46,341 bases of DNA from Actinomycetes bacterium (GCA_036000965.1 DASYUT010000301.1:1-46341); one strand, 5' to 3'. Counted from the first letter of the stretch, positions 16,158 to 25,685 are shown. Made by a program: numbers and translations. The notes: generated by a model not told the origin, from the sequence alone.

Positions 16158-18777
16158 TCAAGGACCTGACCCACCGAGGTCATTGAGATCGTCCGCAATG
16201 CGTGCCGTTGCCTGCTCGTCGCCGACTTCCCGAAACATCCTCAGGGCCTGACCCGAGCAGTTCATCGCCTCGTCATGATGCCCTAGAGCCCGGTGCAGCT
16301 CGCCCAAATCTTGCAGCGTGCGTGCCTGCCAGCGGAGATCATCAAGCGCATTGAAGAGCTTGAGGCTTTGCCGGTAGTGTTCGATTGCGCCGTCCAGGTC
16401 GCTGCGGTCACGCTGAGTATCGCCTAGACCGCGTATGGCACGTGCCTCACCATGCTGGTCACCGAATTTGTGTAGGATGCCACGAGCCTTCTCAAAGGAC
16501 TGGACGGCCTTTCCCAAGTCGCCCTGCTCGCGGTAAACCCCACCCAGGCTGCGTATGACCCGCGCCTCCCAGCGGAGATCGTCGAGTTCTCGAAAGATTG
16601 TTCTACAGTTGTTGAGATACTCAACAGCGATATCTTGGCGCCCCTCGTCTCGGTAGAGATCACCCAGGTTGCGCAGTACCCGCGCCTCACCGTGCGGGTC
16701 GCCGAGATCTCGAAATATCTCGAGAGATCTCTGCAAGCTCTCGATCGCCTCCAACGACCGGCCCACATCTCGGTATGTCCGCCCAAGACTGCGTAGAGTA
16801 GCGGCCTCCCAGCGGCGGTCGCCGAGTTCCAAAAAGACTGCCAGTGCCCGCTGGAAGTAGGTAGCCGCCTCAACCGAACGGCTCTGGTCTCGATAGGCTC
16901 TGCCCAGGCCACGCCACACGCGAGCCTCGCAAAGTCGATCTCCCAGCTCTTGAGAGATTGCAAGGCTCTCATTGAACCTTGAGATCGCCTCGTCCCATTC
17001 GTCTCGTTCAAGGTGTAGCCTAGCCAGCTGGCGAAGGGTGAGTGCCTCGCCGCGCCGGTCGCCAGCTCGGCGGGCGGCGTCGAGAGCCAGCTCGTGGGTT
17101 TCGTGCCAGGCATACCAGCGAGCGCGGAGCTCGAAGAAGTCGGTCAAAGTGACGGCGAGCTGCCAGGTCAACTCCCAGAACCCGCGTTGGTGGGCCTGCC
17201 GCACATTGGCGATCAAGTGATCACGCTCGACCGTGAACCATACACGGGGATCACCTACTTCAGCCTCGGCCAGGCTGGACATGCTCCCTTGCCGCGATTG
17301 TGCACCTCGTTCTGCGACTTCCGGCAAGGCACCGGGTGTTAGCTTGGCGGCCGCCACCTGCGCGACAGCGAGGTAGGCATGGAGGACCCGCTCATGCGCC
17401 GCGCGCTGGGCGCTTTCAGGCTCATTTCTGGCGAGACGCTCGCGGGCGAAGGTTCGTAGCAGGTCGTGTAGGCGGTAACGTGGCTGCCCGGACGCACCGC
17501 CTCGAGCGGTCTCGACGAGCTGCGCGTCCAGCAGGGCGTCGAGAAGAATCTCGGCGTCCTCAACGGAGACGTCTCGGAGCGCTGCCGAAATAAACGCGGT
17601 GAAGTCGACAGCCTCTAGCAGGCCTAGAGCGTCAAACAAACGCTGCTCGTCCTTGTCGAGGCGATTATAGCTCAACATGAAGCTTGCCCGGACCTCTGAA
17701 AACAGGACTCCAGGGCCAAGTCGACTGCACTCCCTCCTGAGGCGCCCAAGATACGATTCCAGCGACCAGCGCGGTCTAACCCTGAGCAAGCCACCAGCAA
17801 TGCGAACCGCGAGGGGCAGGTAACCAAACAGGTGCACGATTTCTCGTGTCGCCTGCGGCTCAGTTTCCACTCGATTGTAGCCTTCCAGTTTGGCGAGCAG
17901 CTCCACCTCCTCTGGGGAGAAGACGTCCAAGGCCTCAATCGTGACGCCCTCAAGCCCCACCAGGGAGCGGCGGCTCGTGATGATTGCTCCGCAAGTCGAG
18001 CTTCCGGGTAGGAGATGGCGCACTTGCTTGGTATCGGCCGCGTTGTCAAGGACAACCAGGATTCGCCGACCAGCCAAGCGGGCTCGATATAGTCGAGCCC
18101 GATCCTCAACCCTGCTCGGATCCAGAAGGGCGCCGCCCTTTTACCCCCAGTGCCCGCAGAAATTCAGCAAGAACATAGCTGGGCGAAGCAGGATGCCCAT
18201 GAAAACCGCGCAAATCCGCATATAGCTGACCGTCAGGAAACTGTGAGCTTAGCTCGTGGGCCGCTCGAATGGCTAGAGCGGTCTTCCCAACGCCTGGTTT
18301 GCCGACGATCCCTACTACCGCAGTAGATCTCGTTTGATCGTGCCGATGCAACAGGTCTTGTACTCGCGCCAACTCCTCACGGCGACCGGTGAAGTCATGA
18401 ATATCGCGCGGAAGGTGAAAGACGTCTCCGGAAGAAATCTTTACTGAGGAATCGCTGTTTCCAGCCTCCTCTTTGGAAGGCTCGAACCCTGTGTCCCGTG
18501 CAGCTTCCCACAGCTTGACAAGATCGCCTTTCTGCAGCTCAAGGCTCGTCTGTTGGCGTTGCGCTTCCTCGAGTAGAGTGTTCTCAATCGCCTCAACAAG
18601 CCGTCTTTCTCCGGGAAGTTTGCCATTTTGAACCCAGCGAGAGACGGCCGCGTCGGTTACCTCAATGTGACGAGCGAGCCAGTTCTGGGGCTTGTCCAGT
18701 ACGTCAAGCGCCTTCCTCATACGGCTAATGAACTCCGGCGAGGCCAGCCGCTCTCTCTGCCTCCTGTCCGTCGCCAT
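16158..18777 (-). pseudogene. AfsR-like STAND regulator (HTH, NB-ARC, TPR), frameshifted
   Basis: Two adjoining minus-strand frames together make one STAND protein of about 870 residues. The N-terminal part (18106-18777) has an XRE-type helix-turn-helix (WLARHIEVTDAAVSRWV) and a P-loop (VGIVGKPGVGKTALAIR), then stops. The next part (to 16158) resumes one frame over with DRARLYRARLAGRRILVVLD, the NB-ARC Walker B region, the GLPL-like motif FGYLPLAVRIAGG and about ten tetratricopeptide repeats (repeated RNLGDLYRDEGR-type units). The second frame has no sensible start of its own, so a single-base indel near 18110-18130 breaks the gene. Base composition is clearly less GC-rich than the surroundings, suggesting acquisition. 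A TTG at 18786 is an alternative start. Sequencing error or recoding are possible alternatives. Confidence 0.75.
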
Positions 18778-19053
18778 CGGAAGCAACCGCCTTCCCGGCT
18801 AGTCCGTACTGCGATCGACGATGCGATCGTTCTGACTGTCTACATCAGGAATTATGGCAGAAGTTACCGGATCTGAAAAGGCCCTCTCAGTTGAGCCGTC
18901 AATATTGTTCAACAGATATCAATTGATCTTTAAGTCTTGCGACCGCCTGCATGAAGTCCGTATTACAGCTGTTACGACTCACGCAGTTTACTGCCCACAC
19001 AGGCGGTTGCGTGAGCGATCCTTCCTAAGGCGAAGGGGTGAGGAAGATGACGG

Positions 19054-19221
19054 ATGCCCGTGCAGCAGTCCGCTTGGGAACTCGTTCCGGGCGACGCAGT
19101 TGTCGGCACCAGCCGGTTCTTTCGTGGGCACGCTGCTACTGCGTTTACTGTCATGGGCTCGGTTGCGGCGGCTGGTGTCGCTGGTGCCCATAATGGCATG
19201 CCAGTGCCTTCCCCGTGCTGA
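19054..19221 (+). CDS. Small hypothetical protein, 55 residues
   Basis: An ATG preceded by GAGGAAG at a seven-base spacing opens a 55-residue frame that begins MPVQQSAWELVPGDAVVGTS. It contains one hydrophobic stretch (ATAFTVMGSVAAAGVAGA) and ends PVPSPC. A 12-pair hairpin typical of a terminator follows 37 bases after the stop. The ribosome site and terminator make a small expressed gene plausible, but I do not recognise the product. It lies in the 770-base gap upstream of the Thr/Pro-repeat protein. Confidence 0.35.
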   Translation: MPVQQSAWELVPGDAVVGTSRFFRGHAATAFTVMGSVAAAGVAGAHNGMPVPSPC

Positions 19222-19257
19222 GCCCTGCCAACATCTCCTCGGGCGCCGGACAGGCGA

Positions 19258-19284
19258 GGAGGGGCGGCGGATCGTCGCCCCTCC
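19258..19284 (+). terminator. Hairpin terminator after the small ORF
   Basis: GGAGGGGCGGCG pairs with CGTCGCCCCTCC over 12 positions including one G-U pair, with a three-base loop. There is no U-tract. It separates the small ORF at 19054 from the surface protein at 19562. From here to 19561 I see no further gene. Confidence 0.6.
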
Positions 19285-19561
19285 CATGGTGCCTCGGGTC
19301 GCCGAGCGCCCGCACCGGTTGAGCCGGAGCACGCCGGGTCGGTGCGCGTGACGCCTGCTGGCCATCCCCACGCCATCGAGCCCGGCGAGCTTCGTCCTCC
19401 GGTGCGAAGCCATCCTGCCTGCCCGAGACTGCGCTGATCGGCGCACCACGCGAAGATGTAACACCCTTGGGCGGTCTGTCGCTCTTTGTCTTGGATGTGG
19501 CGAAGCCGCGAAGAGGGGGGTGCGCTGCTTGCCCTCCGTGTCGGTCCCGGGAGGGATGCCC

Positions 19562-20257
19562 ATGCTCGTGGCACGACGAAGCCGGCTGCTGGTGATCGCC
19601 ATGGCGATCACCCTGCTCGGGGGGGCGATGTGGCTGTCTGGCCGCGCCGCCGCCGCCCCCAACCCACCAGGCAACAACGGCACCGTCAAGATCGACGATG
19701 TCCCGTTCGACGACGCGCCCGACAACGAGCCGCACGTCGGCTGCACCTTCCAGGTCGACTTCTACGGCTTTGACGAGGGCGACCTCAACGCCGACGTCAC
19801 CTTCGAGTCGCATCCGCCGACTGGCCCGGTCCGGGTGCTGCTGACCGACAGGGTCTTCATCGGTGAGGATGACAATTCCGGCGGTGGCAGCCAGGCCGGG
19901 CTGGACGCCTCGGAGACCTACACGCTGGACTTCACCGGGATCGAGCCGCACCCCAACCAGGGCTTCCACGTCAAGCTGACCATCAACGCCGAGGGTTCGC
20001 AGGGCGCCGACGTCAAGCACAAGGTGTTCTGGGTGACCGGCTGCGTCCCCGCGCCGACCACGACCACCACCATCGCCCCGACCACCACCGCGGCGCCGAC
20101 CACCACCGTCGCGCCCACGACGAGCGTCGCGCCGACGACCACCGTCGCGCCGACGACCACCGTCGCGCCGACCACCACGGTCGCGCCGACCACCACGGTC
20201 GCGCCCACGACCACGGAGGCGCCGACCACCTCGACCCCTACCTCATCCACGCACTAG
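19562..20257 (+). CDS. Secreted protein with Thr/Pro-rich repeat tail
   Basis: A 231-residue exported protein. The ATG at 19562 lies seven bases after GGGAGGG; an ATG six bases earlier is too close to it. The signal peptide (RRSRLLVIAMAITLLGGAMW) ends near SGRAAAAP. Residues 35-155 form a beta-rich domain (IDDVPFDDAPDNEPHVGC, then CTFQVDFYGFDEGDLNADV) with no family name that I know. The final 70 residues are APTTTV repeats, a mucin-like stretch likely to be O-glycosylated or to span the wall, ending TSTPTSSTH without an anchor. The repeats are DNA-level repeats of an 18-base GCGCCGACCACCACCGTC-like unit. Likely a cell-surface protein of unknown role. Confidence 0.75.
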   Translation: MLVARRSRLLVIAMAITLLGGAMWLSGRAAAAPNPPGNNGTVKIDDVPFDDAPDNEPHVGCTFQVDFYGFDEGDLNADVTFESHPPTGPVRVLLTDRVFIGEDDNSGGGSQAGLDASETYTLDFTGIEPHPNQGFHVKLTINAEGSQGADVKHKVFWVTGCVPAPTTTTTIAPTTTAAPTTTVAPTTSVAPTTTVAPTTTVAPTTTVAPTTTVAPTTTEAPTTSTPTSSTH

Positions 20258-20290
20258 GACCCACGCACTAGGACCCCAGGTCCCCGAGCC

Positions 20291-20336
20291 CTGCCCGGCC
20301 GGCGTGAGCGGTTCACCGTCCCCGCCGGCCGGGCAG
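20291..20336 (+). terminator. GC-rich terminator hairpin
   Basis: CTGCCCGGCCGGC (20291-20303) pairs perfectly with GCCGGCCGGGCAG (20324-20336) across 20 bases, ending the Thr/Pro-repeat gene. The rest of the gap to 20759 holds a smaller C-run/G-run hairpin near 20405-20425 and no recognised gene. Confidence 0.75.
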
Positions 20337-20759
20337 CGGTCACGACCAAGTGGTGTTCCCTGCTACGACGAGGAGACCGAGCGGCTTCCGGCCACCCGGA
20401 CCGCCCCCCATCTGGGGGAGGTCAAGGGGGTCCCTGATCGTTGCGGCAGCCACCATGGTCCCGCCATCGGGGTGCCCGGGTGGAACGGTCACCAGCGCGG
20501 CGTCGCTCCTCTGACGATGGTGACGCAGCGCCGGCTGGGAAGCCCGGGCGCTGTCACCTGCCAGCCGTGGCCGGCGTCACCTTGGCCGAGGCGAGCTGGG
20601 CGTGGGCCCGCGGTGACCCAGATCTCTTCTCCACAACGACGCATTGTTCTTCGGGTATTACACCGGATGATCTCATGTATCAGATCTCCGCCATTCCGTC
20701 TCTGCTCCAAGGAGCGCCGAGGGCGGCCTCGGCCCTTTCCCGGATCGACGGAGGCCACG

Positions 20760-21638
20760 GTGGACGGCACCAGCAGGACCGCACCGAATACGTCCCCCGC
20801 GGACGCCACAAACGACGTCCGCGCGCGCCTGGACGGGATGCATGCGCAGCTCGACACGATAAAAGGCGAGGTCGACGCCCTGCAGACTGGCTTCGCGGAG
20901 AAGCGGCAGCCGTGGTACAGGCAGGCCTCCGTCCTGATTGCCGTCGCGGCCCTCGCGCTGTCCTTCACCACCACGTTCTATTCCGAGCAGCGCACCCGGG
21001 AGCAGGATGTGCGCACCGCCCGCGTAGAGCTAAGCCAACTGATCCAGCGCCTCACCGCGCTACCGAAGGAGAATTTCGAGCTCCGCCAGAAGTACTCAAC
21101 CAATCCCTTCGCGGTGACCACCCTGTCGGGCTCCTTGAACTCCGAGAACATCGTCCTTGCGAAGCGGGCGGCGGAGATCATCGAGACGCTGCCGTCCGAA
21201 AAGGTCTCCGCGGTCGAATGCTATGCCGTCGCCCAGGCGCTCAACCTGGCCGGGCTCTACGACCGAACCATCCGGCTGCTCGAGCGCGGCCTCCGTGTCG
21301 CCGATGACGCAACCGACCTGAGCACCCTGCTGCGCACCTATGGTCAGCTCCTTTTCGCGACGAACGACCTCGCCGGCGCCCGGGCGAAGTACGAGGAAGC
21401 GTTGCACGTGTTCGAGCGGTTCCCGACCAGGGTCTCGCACTTCGTCGAGTCCAGCTATGCCTTCACGGAGCTTACCTGGGCCGGGAGCGAGCTTGGCGCC
21501 CGTCAGTGCCCCGAGGCCAACCTCCACCTGCTGAGAGCCGCGCGCCGTATCGCTCGGCTCAGCGCCGACACGTGGGGGCTGAACGGTCTCCTGACCCAAA
21601 CCCGCAAGGCCGCCAGCACCTGCAAACCGATGAGCTGA
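20760..21638 (+). CDS. Membrane-anchored protein with coiled coil and TPR-like helices
   Basis: A 292-residue protein. GTG at 20760 follows GGAGG at a five-base spacing; the frame opens 450 bases earlier but that part is not protein-like. Residues 20-50 predict a coiled coil (ARLDGMHAQLDTIKGEVDAL). One transmembrane helix follows (SVLIAVAALALSFTTTFYS). The rest is alpha-helical, with TPR-like segments such as ALNLAGLYDRTIRLLERGLR and LLFATNDLAGARAKYEEAL. It might be a membrane scaffold. No enzyme motif or clear family is visible. It stands alone between a terminator and a decayed region. Confidence 0.6.
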   Translation: MDGTSRTAPNTSPADATNDVRARLDGMHAQLDTIKGEVDALQTGFAEKRQPWYRQASVLIAVAALALSFTTTFYSEQRTREQDVRTARVELSQLIQRLTALPKENFELRQKYSTNPFAVTTLSGSLNSENIVLAKRAAEIIETLPSEKVSAVECYAVAQALNLAGLYDRTIRLLERGLRVADDATDLSTLLRTYGQLLFATNDLAGARAKYEEALHVFERFPTRVSHFVESSYAFTELTWAGSELGARQCPEANLHLLRAARRIARLSADTWGLNGLLTQTRKAASTCKPMS

Positions 21639-21874
21639 AGGAGCCGGGTCCTGCCTGACCGGGGCGCGACCCGGAGGTCGCGGTGCTACGTCCAGGGTTG
21701 GAGTTCTAACGGGGCTTTGCCCGGCCCGACGAGCGGTGTGGTGTGGGTTGCCGGTCTTGTGTCCCACGGGTTGATGGGCTCCGGCCGAGCGCACTACGTT
21801 GCGAGGGTAAGCCTCGCCTTGAACCGCCCGAAGCGGTTGGTGCCCGTCAAGGGCAACGACGACCGGAGCCCACG

Positions 21875-22084
21875 ATGATGCTACCCCGCAGCGCCGGCGA
21901 GGTCCTCGACCTGCGGCGGCTGCGCCTGCACGGGCTCCTCGAGCGCATCGCGGGCACCCACCGCTACCGGGTGACCAGCTACGGTCTTGCCACTGCGTTG
22001 CTGCTCACCCGCACCTACACCCGCGTTGTGTTGTCGGGTGCCAGGCGACCACCACCTACGCTCGTGCGATGGACCTTGCCTTGA
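21875..22084 (+). pseudogene. Fragment of a winged-helix-like protein, possibly mobile-element associated
   Basis: A 69-residue frame opening MMLPRSAGEVLDLRRLRLHG and continuing LLERIAGTHRYRVTSYGLAT resembles the C-terminal part of larger proteins I associate with transposase-rich regions; the association is from memory and weak. The similarity stops at about TRTYTRVV, and the last residues come from the following Rrf2 fragment's DNA, so this looks like a deletion junction. The 230 bases upstream hold no recognisable N-terminal part. Confidence 0.4.
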
Positions 22085-22185
22085 CGCGCCGCGGCGACTA
22101 CGCGGTCCGTGCTGCGCTCTGCCTGGCCAAGCTGGGGGGTGACGGCCGATACCTGAAGATCCGGGACGTTGGCCTTGACGCTTAA
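22069..22185 (+). pseudogene. Truncated Rrf2-family regulator (N-terminal 38 residues)
   Basis: The frame opens with MDLALTRRGDYAVRAALCLA and continues with KLGGDGRYLKIRDVG before a stop codon. This is the first helix pair of the Rrf2 winged helix (IscR, NsrR type). The recognition helix and the Cys cluster region of a normal protein of about 150 residues are missing. It lies just upstream of the nitrate-reduction operon, and NsrR-type regulators often control nitrogen-oxide genes, so it may be the remains of the operon's regulator. Confidence 0.7.
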
Positions 22186-22289
22186 CGTGGAGCTTCATAC
22201 TCTACGAAGCCGCTGCCCCTCGAGACTCGGCCACCCGAGAGGATGCGTCAACGGATGGAGCCGTCCCCAGACCCTGCGGACCAGGCCCG

Positions 22290-23360
22290 GTGAGCGACCC
22301 TACGGGTCGGGCCGGCAGCGCCCGGGGACTGGTGCGGCAGTCAACGACCGTGCGGGCCAGCCTGGCCGGCGCGATCGCGGCGGCGGTCACCGCGGCGGCG
22401 ATCCTGGTCGGCAGCCGCGGTCTGCGCTATTTCGACGCCGCGCTGGTCGGGTACGCCACCGCGACGGTGTTCCTGGCGTTCGGGGTCGCCTACCGCTATG
22501 CCGTCTGGGTGTCCAGCCCGCCGGCCCGCCGCTACCTGCGCCGCGGCTGGGGGGCGTTCTTCTCCTGGCGCAACTTCCGCCGGCTGCCGACGGCGGTGCC
22601 GCGCTCCCTGGTCACCTATTTCGGCTTCCAGGCCTTCCTGCGCGCCCGCGGCCGGGGTCGCTGGCTCGCCCACCAGCTGCTGTTCTGGGGGGTGGTGCTG
22701 GCCACCGTGATCACCTTCCCGCTGACGTTCGGCTGGTTGGCCTTTCTCTCCGACAGCGCCACCGGTCCGAGCTACTCGATCTACTTCCTCGGGTTCCGAA
22801 CGGTCAGCTTCGACGCGCTGTCGCTGGCCGGCTGGGTGGTCTTCCACGGCCTGGACGTCGCCGCGGTGCTGGTGCTGGCCGGCTGCGGCTACTTCCTGTG
22901 GCGTCGCTTCCGCGACCGCGAGGCCAGCACCGGGCAGCGCTTCGGCTACGACTTCTTCCCACTGGTCGGCCTGGTCGCCATCTCGGTCACCGGGCTGCTG
23001 CTGACCTTCTCGAGCTGGCTGCTGGACGGGCGCAGCTACGACTTCCTCGCGATCGCCCACATGGCGACGGTGGTGCTGACGCTGGTGTTCATCCCGTTCG
23101 GCAAGTTCTTCCACGTCATCCAGCGCCCCGCCAGCGTCGGCGTCGAGGTGTACAAGCGATCGGCACTCGACCGCGACGGAGTGTTCCCCTGCCGGCGCTG
23201 CGGGCAGCCGCTGGAAGCCAAGGCGTTCGTCGCCGATCTGCAACAGACCATGGAGGAGCTCGGCTTGGGGTTCCCGGAGTGGGCCGAGACCTGCCCGCGC
23301 TGCAAGCGGGTCCTGCGTGGCCAGGCCTACCTCGACAGCGTCAAGCGGGGGTTCCGGTGA
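22290..23360 (+). CDS. Membrane cytochrome b-like anchor with C-terminal zinc ribbon
   Basis: A 356-residue protein starting at GTG. Six to seven hydrophobic segments span residues 20-275. His residues in AHQLLFWG, VFHGLDV, IAHMATVV and GKFFHVIQRP are placed like the haem ligands of NarI/HdrE-type quinol-oxidising subunits. The C-terminal 65 residues contain CRRCGQPLEAKAF and CPRCKRVLRGQAY, two CxxC pairs forming a zinc ribbon or rubredoxin-like metal site on the cytoplasmic side. Its stop overlaps the GTG of the molybdopterin enzyme, so they should form one complex. It probably passes electrons from the quinol pool to the reductase. The metal-binding tail on such a subunit is unusual. Confidence 0.78.
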   Translation: MSDPTGRAGSARGLVRQSTTVRASLAGAIAAAVTAAAILVGSRGLRYFDAALVGYATATVFLAFGVAYRYAVWVSSPPARRYLRRGWGAFFSWRNFRRLPTAVPRSLVTYFGFQAFLRARGRGRWLAHQLLFWGVVLATVITFPLTFGWLAFLSDSATGPSYSIYFLGFRTVSFDALSLAGWVVFHGLDVAAVLVLAGCGYFLWRRFRDREASTGQRFGYDFFPLVGLVAISVTGLLLTFSSWLLDGRSYDFLAIAHMATVVLTLVFIPFGKFFHVIQRPASVGVEVYKRSALDRDGVFPCRRCGQPLEAKAFVADLQQTMEELGLGFPEWAETCPRCKRVLRGQAYLDSVKRGFR

Positions 23361-25645
23361 CCACCAAGGCCCGCTATCCGATCGTGCCGCCCGGGGTCGG
23401 GGACTTCCGCGGCGAGGCCGGCGGGGAGCCGGCCGCCCATTGGAAGGCGACGGTGGCCGGTGAGCGGCTGGTCCCCACCCACTGCTCGTTCTGCGGGGTG
23501 CAGTGCGGCATGTACCTGCGGGTCGCCAAGGGCAGGGTGGTCGGCGTGGAGCCCCGCAACCACGACATCAACAAGCTGCGGCTGTGCCCCAAGGGGGTGG
23601 TCGCCTACCAGCAGGTCCACCATCCCGACCGGCTGCTCACCCCGCTCGCGCGCGACCGCCGCGACGCGCCGCTGCGGCCGGTCTCCTGGGACGCCGCCCT
23701 GGACCGGGTGGTGGGCGAGATCCAGCGGGTCCAGGCGGCGTACGGGCGCGACGCGTTCGGGGTGCTGGGCGGGGCCAGCATGACCACCGAGAAGACCTAC
23801 CTGGCCGGCAAGTTCGCCCGGGTGGCGCTGCGCACCCGCCATATCGACTACAACGGGCGGCTGTGCATGGTCTCGGCGGCGGCTGCCAACAAGAAGGCGT
23901 TCGGCATCGACCGGGCCGGCAACCCGTGGGCCGACCTGCTCGAGACCGAGGTCATCATCGTCGCCGGGACCAACATCGCCGAGTGCTTCCCGGTCGCCAT
24001 GCAGTACTTCTGGGGCGCCAGGGACCGCGGCGCCAAGCTGGTGGTGGTCGACCCGCGCGAGACGCCGATGGCCCGCACCGCCGACGAGCACGTGGCGCTG
24101 CGGCCGGGCACCGACGCCGCCTTCTACAACGGGCTGCTCCACGTGCTGGTCCGCGACGGGCTGACCGACGAGCGGTTCATCGCCGAGCACACCGTCGGGT
24201 GGGAGGCGGTGCGCGACACCGTCGCCGCCTACACCCCCGAGCGGGTGGGCGAGATCTGCGGGCTGGACCCCCGCCAGGTCGAGCGGGTCGCGCACCTGTG
24301 GGGCCGTGCCCGGCGCGCCTGGGCGGCGCACGGGCGCGGGCTGGAGCAGCACCTCCAGGGCGTGGACAACGTCCTGGCTTGCATCAACGTGTCGCTGGCC
24401 ACCGGGCAGATCGGCCGGCTGGGCGCCGGCTACGGCACGCTCACCGGCCAGGGCAACGGCCAGGGCGGCCGCGAGCACGGCCAGAAGTCCGACATGCTGC
24501 CCGGTATGCGCGACATTGAAAACCCCGAGCACCGCGCCTATATCGCCAAGGTGTGGGGCATCGACGAGGCCGACCTGCCCGCCAAGGGCACCTCGATGCA
24601 GGAGATGGTCTGGCAGATGGCCCGCGGCGAGATCCGCGGGCTGCTGGGGATCTGCAACAACCCGCTGGTGTCGCTGCCCAACCAGGCGGTGGTGCGAGCC
24701 GGCTACGACGCGCTGGAGTTCCACGCCCAGTCCGACTTCTTCCTGTCCGAGACCGCCGCCCGCGCCGACGTGGTGCTGCCCACCACCGTCTGGGCCGAGG
24801 ACGAGGGGCTGGTCACCAACGGCGAGGGCCGGGTGATCAAGTACAACAAGGCCGTCGAGCCGCCCGGGGAGGCGCGCACGGACTGGGAGATCCTGTGCGA
24901 GCTGGCCCGCCGGCTCGGGGTGGGCGACAAGTTCTCCTTCACCAGGCCGGCGGAGATCCTGGACGAGCTGCGGGTCGCCTCCCGGGGTGGGGTGGCCGAC
25001 TACTACGGCATCACCTACGAGAAGGTCGAGGCGACCGGCGGGGTCTTCTGGCCCTGCCCGACCCTGGACCACCCGGGCACGCCGCGCCCGTTCGAGGGCG
25101 GCCGCTTCTACCACCCCGACGGCAAGGCCCGCTTCCACGCCGTCGAGTGGCGCCCGCCCGCGGAGCCGCCAGACGCGGAGTACCCGCTGCGGCTGACCAC
25201 CGGACGGACGGTCGCCCACTTCCTGTCCGGCAACCAGACCCGCCGCCTGCCCGGCCTGGTCGAGCAGACCCCGCGCCCCTGGGTGGAGGTGCACCCGTCG
25301 CTGGGGTTCGCCGACGGCGACCCGGTGCGGGTGGTGAGCCGCCGCGGACAGGCGACCTACCCGGCGCTGGTCACCGAGGCCATCCGCCCCGACACGGTGT
25401 TCGTCCCCTACCACTGGGCCGGCCGGGTCGCGGCGAACCTGCTCACCATCGACGCGCTGGACCCGATCTCCAAGATGCCCGAGTTCAAGGTCTGCGCCTG
25501 CCGGGTCGAGCGCGGCCAGGCCGTGGACGCGGTGCCCGAGCCGCCGATGCCGCCCGGGCGAGCGCCGTACGCCGCCGAGACCGCGCCGCTCGCCGAGCGG
25601 CGCTCGCCGACCATGCCCCAAGGCCGGGGCACCGCCGAAGGATGA
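23357..25645 (+). CDS. Molybdopterin oxidoreductase, probable nitrate reductase catalytic subunit
   Basis: A 762-residue Mo-bis-MGD enzyme whose GTG overlaps the previous stop. Cys43, Cys46, Cys50 and Cys77 (HCSFCGVQCGMYL, then LRLCPKG) bind a [4Fe-4S] cluster. Cys170 in NGRLCMVSAAAANKKAFG is the probable Mo ligand, in the context of Nap/Nas nitrate reductases rather than the Sec/Cys-His-Gly of formate dehydrogenases. Further pterin-binding segments include VIIVAGTNIAECFPVAMQ, TGQGNGQGGREHGQKSD and the C-terminal LRLTTGRTVAHFLSGNQTRR. There is no Tat signal, so it is cytoplasmic. With the ferredoxin, Rieske and NarK-type genes downstream, nitrate reduction is the best reading. Another oxyanion substrate or a formate reaction cannot be excluded. 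Confidence 0.82.
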   Translation: MTTKARYPIVPPGVGDFRGEAGGEPAAHWKATVAGERLVPTHCSFCGVQCGMYLRVAKGRVVGVEPRNHDINKLRLCPKGVVAYQQVHHPDRLLTPLARDRRDAPLRPVSWDAALDRVVGEIQRVQAAYGRDAFGVLGGASMTTEKTYLAGKFARVALRTRHIDYNGRLCMVSAAAANKKAFGIDRAGNPWADLLETEVIIVAGTNIAECFPVAMQYFWGARDRGAKLVVVDPRETPMARTADEHVALRPGTDAAFYNGLLHVLVRDGLTDERFIAEHTVGWEAVRDTVAAYTPERVGEICGLDPRQVERVAHLWGRARRAWAAHGRGLEQHLQGVDNVLACINVSLATGQIGRLGAGYGTLTGQGNGQGGREHGQKSDMLPGMRDIENPEHRAYIAKVWGIDEADLPAKGTSMQEMVWQMARGEIRGLLGICNNPLVSLPNQAVVRAGYDALEFHAQSDFFLSETAARADVVLPTTVWAEDEGLVTNGEGRVIKYNKAVEPPGEARTDWEILCELARRLGVGDKFSFTRPAEILDELRVASRGGVADYYGITYEKVEATGGVFWPCPTLDHPGTPRPFEGGRFYHPDGKARFHAVEWRPPAEPPDAEYPLRLTTGRTVAHFLSGNQTRRLPGLVEQTPRPWVEVHPSLGFADGDPVRVVSRRGQATYPALVTEAIRPDTVFVPYHWAGRVAANLLTIDALDPISKMPEFKVCACRVERGQAVDAVPEPPMPPGRAPYAAETAPLAERRSPTMPQGRGTAEG

Positions 25646-25685
25646 GCGCGAGCACCCGGGCGAACGCCCGGGAGGGAGCCGGCCC

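Noticed and set aside
18854-19351. 165-codon frame upstream of the Thr/Pro-repeat protein
   Set aside because: Irregular composition and no family similarity; the overlapping 55-codon frame at 19054 has the better ribosome site.
20056-20245. CRISPR array
   Set aside because: The regular repeats encode APTTTV units inside an open frame, with no unique spacers.
22160-22180. Another DevR-like box (GGGACGTTGGCC) before the nitrate operon
   Set aside because: It coincides with the conserved KIRDVG codons of the Rrf2 remnant, so protein coding explains it, and its 3' half does not fit.
23357-25645. Formate dehydrogenase as the name of the molybdopterin enzyme
   Set aside because: The Mo-ligand context is RLCMVSA as in nitrate reductases, not the Sec/Cys-His-Gly of formate dehydrogenases, and a NarK-type transporter is in the operon. 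The alternative is kept as residual doubt in the entry.
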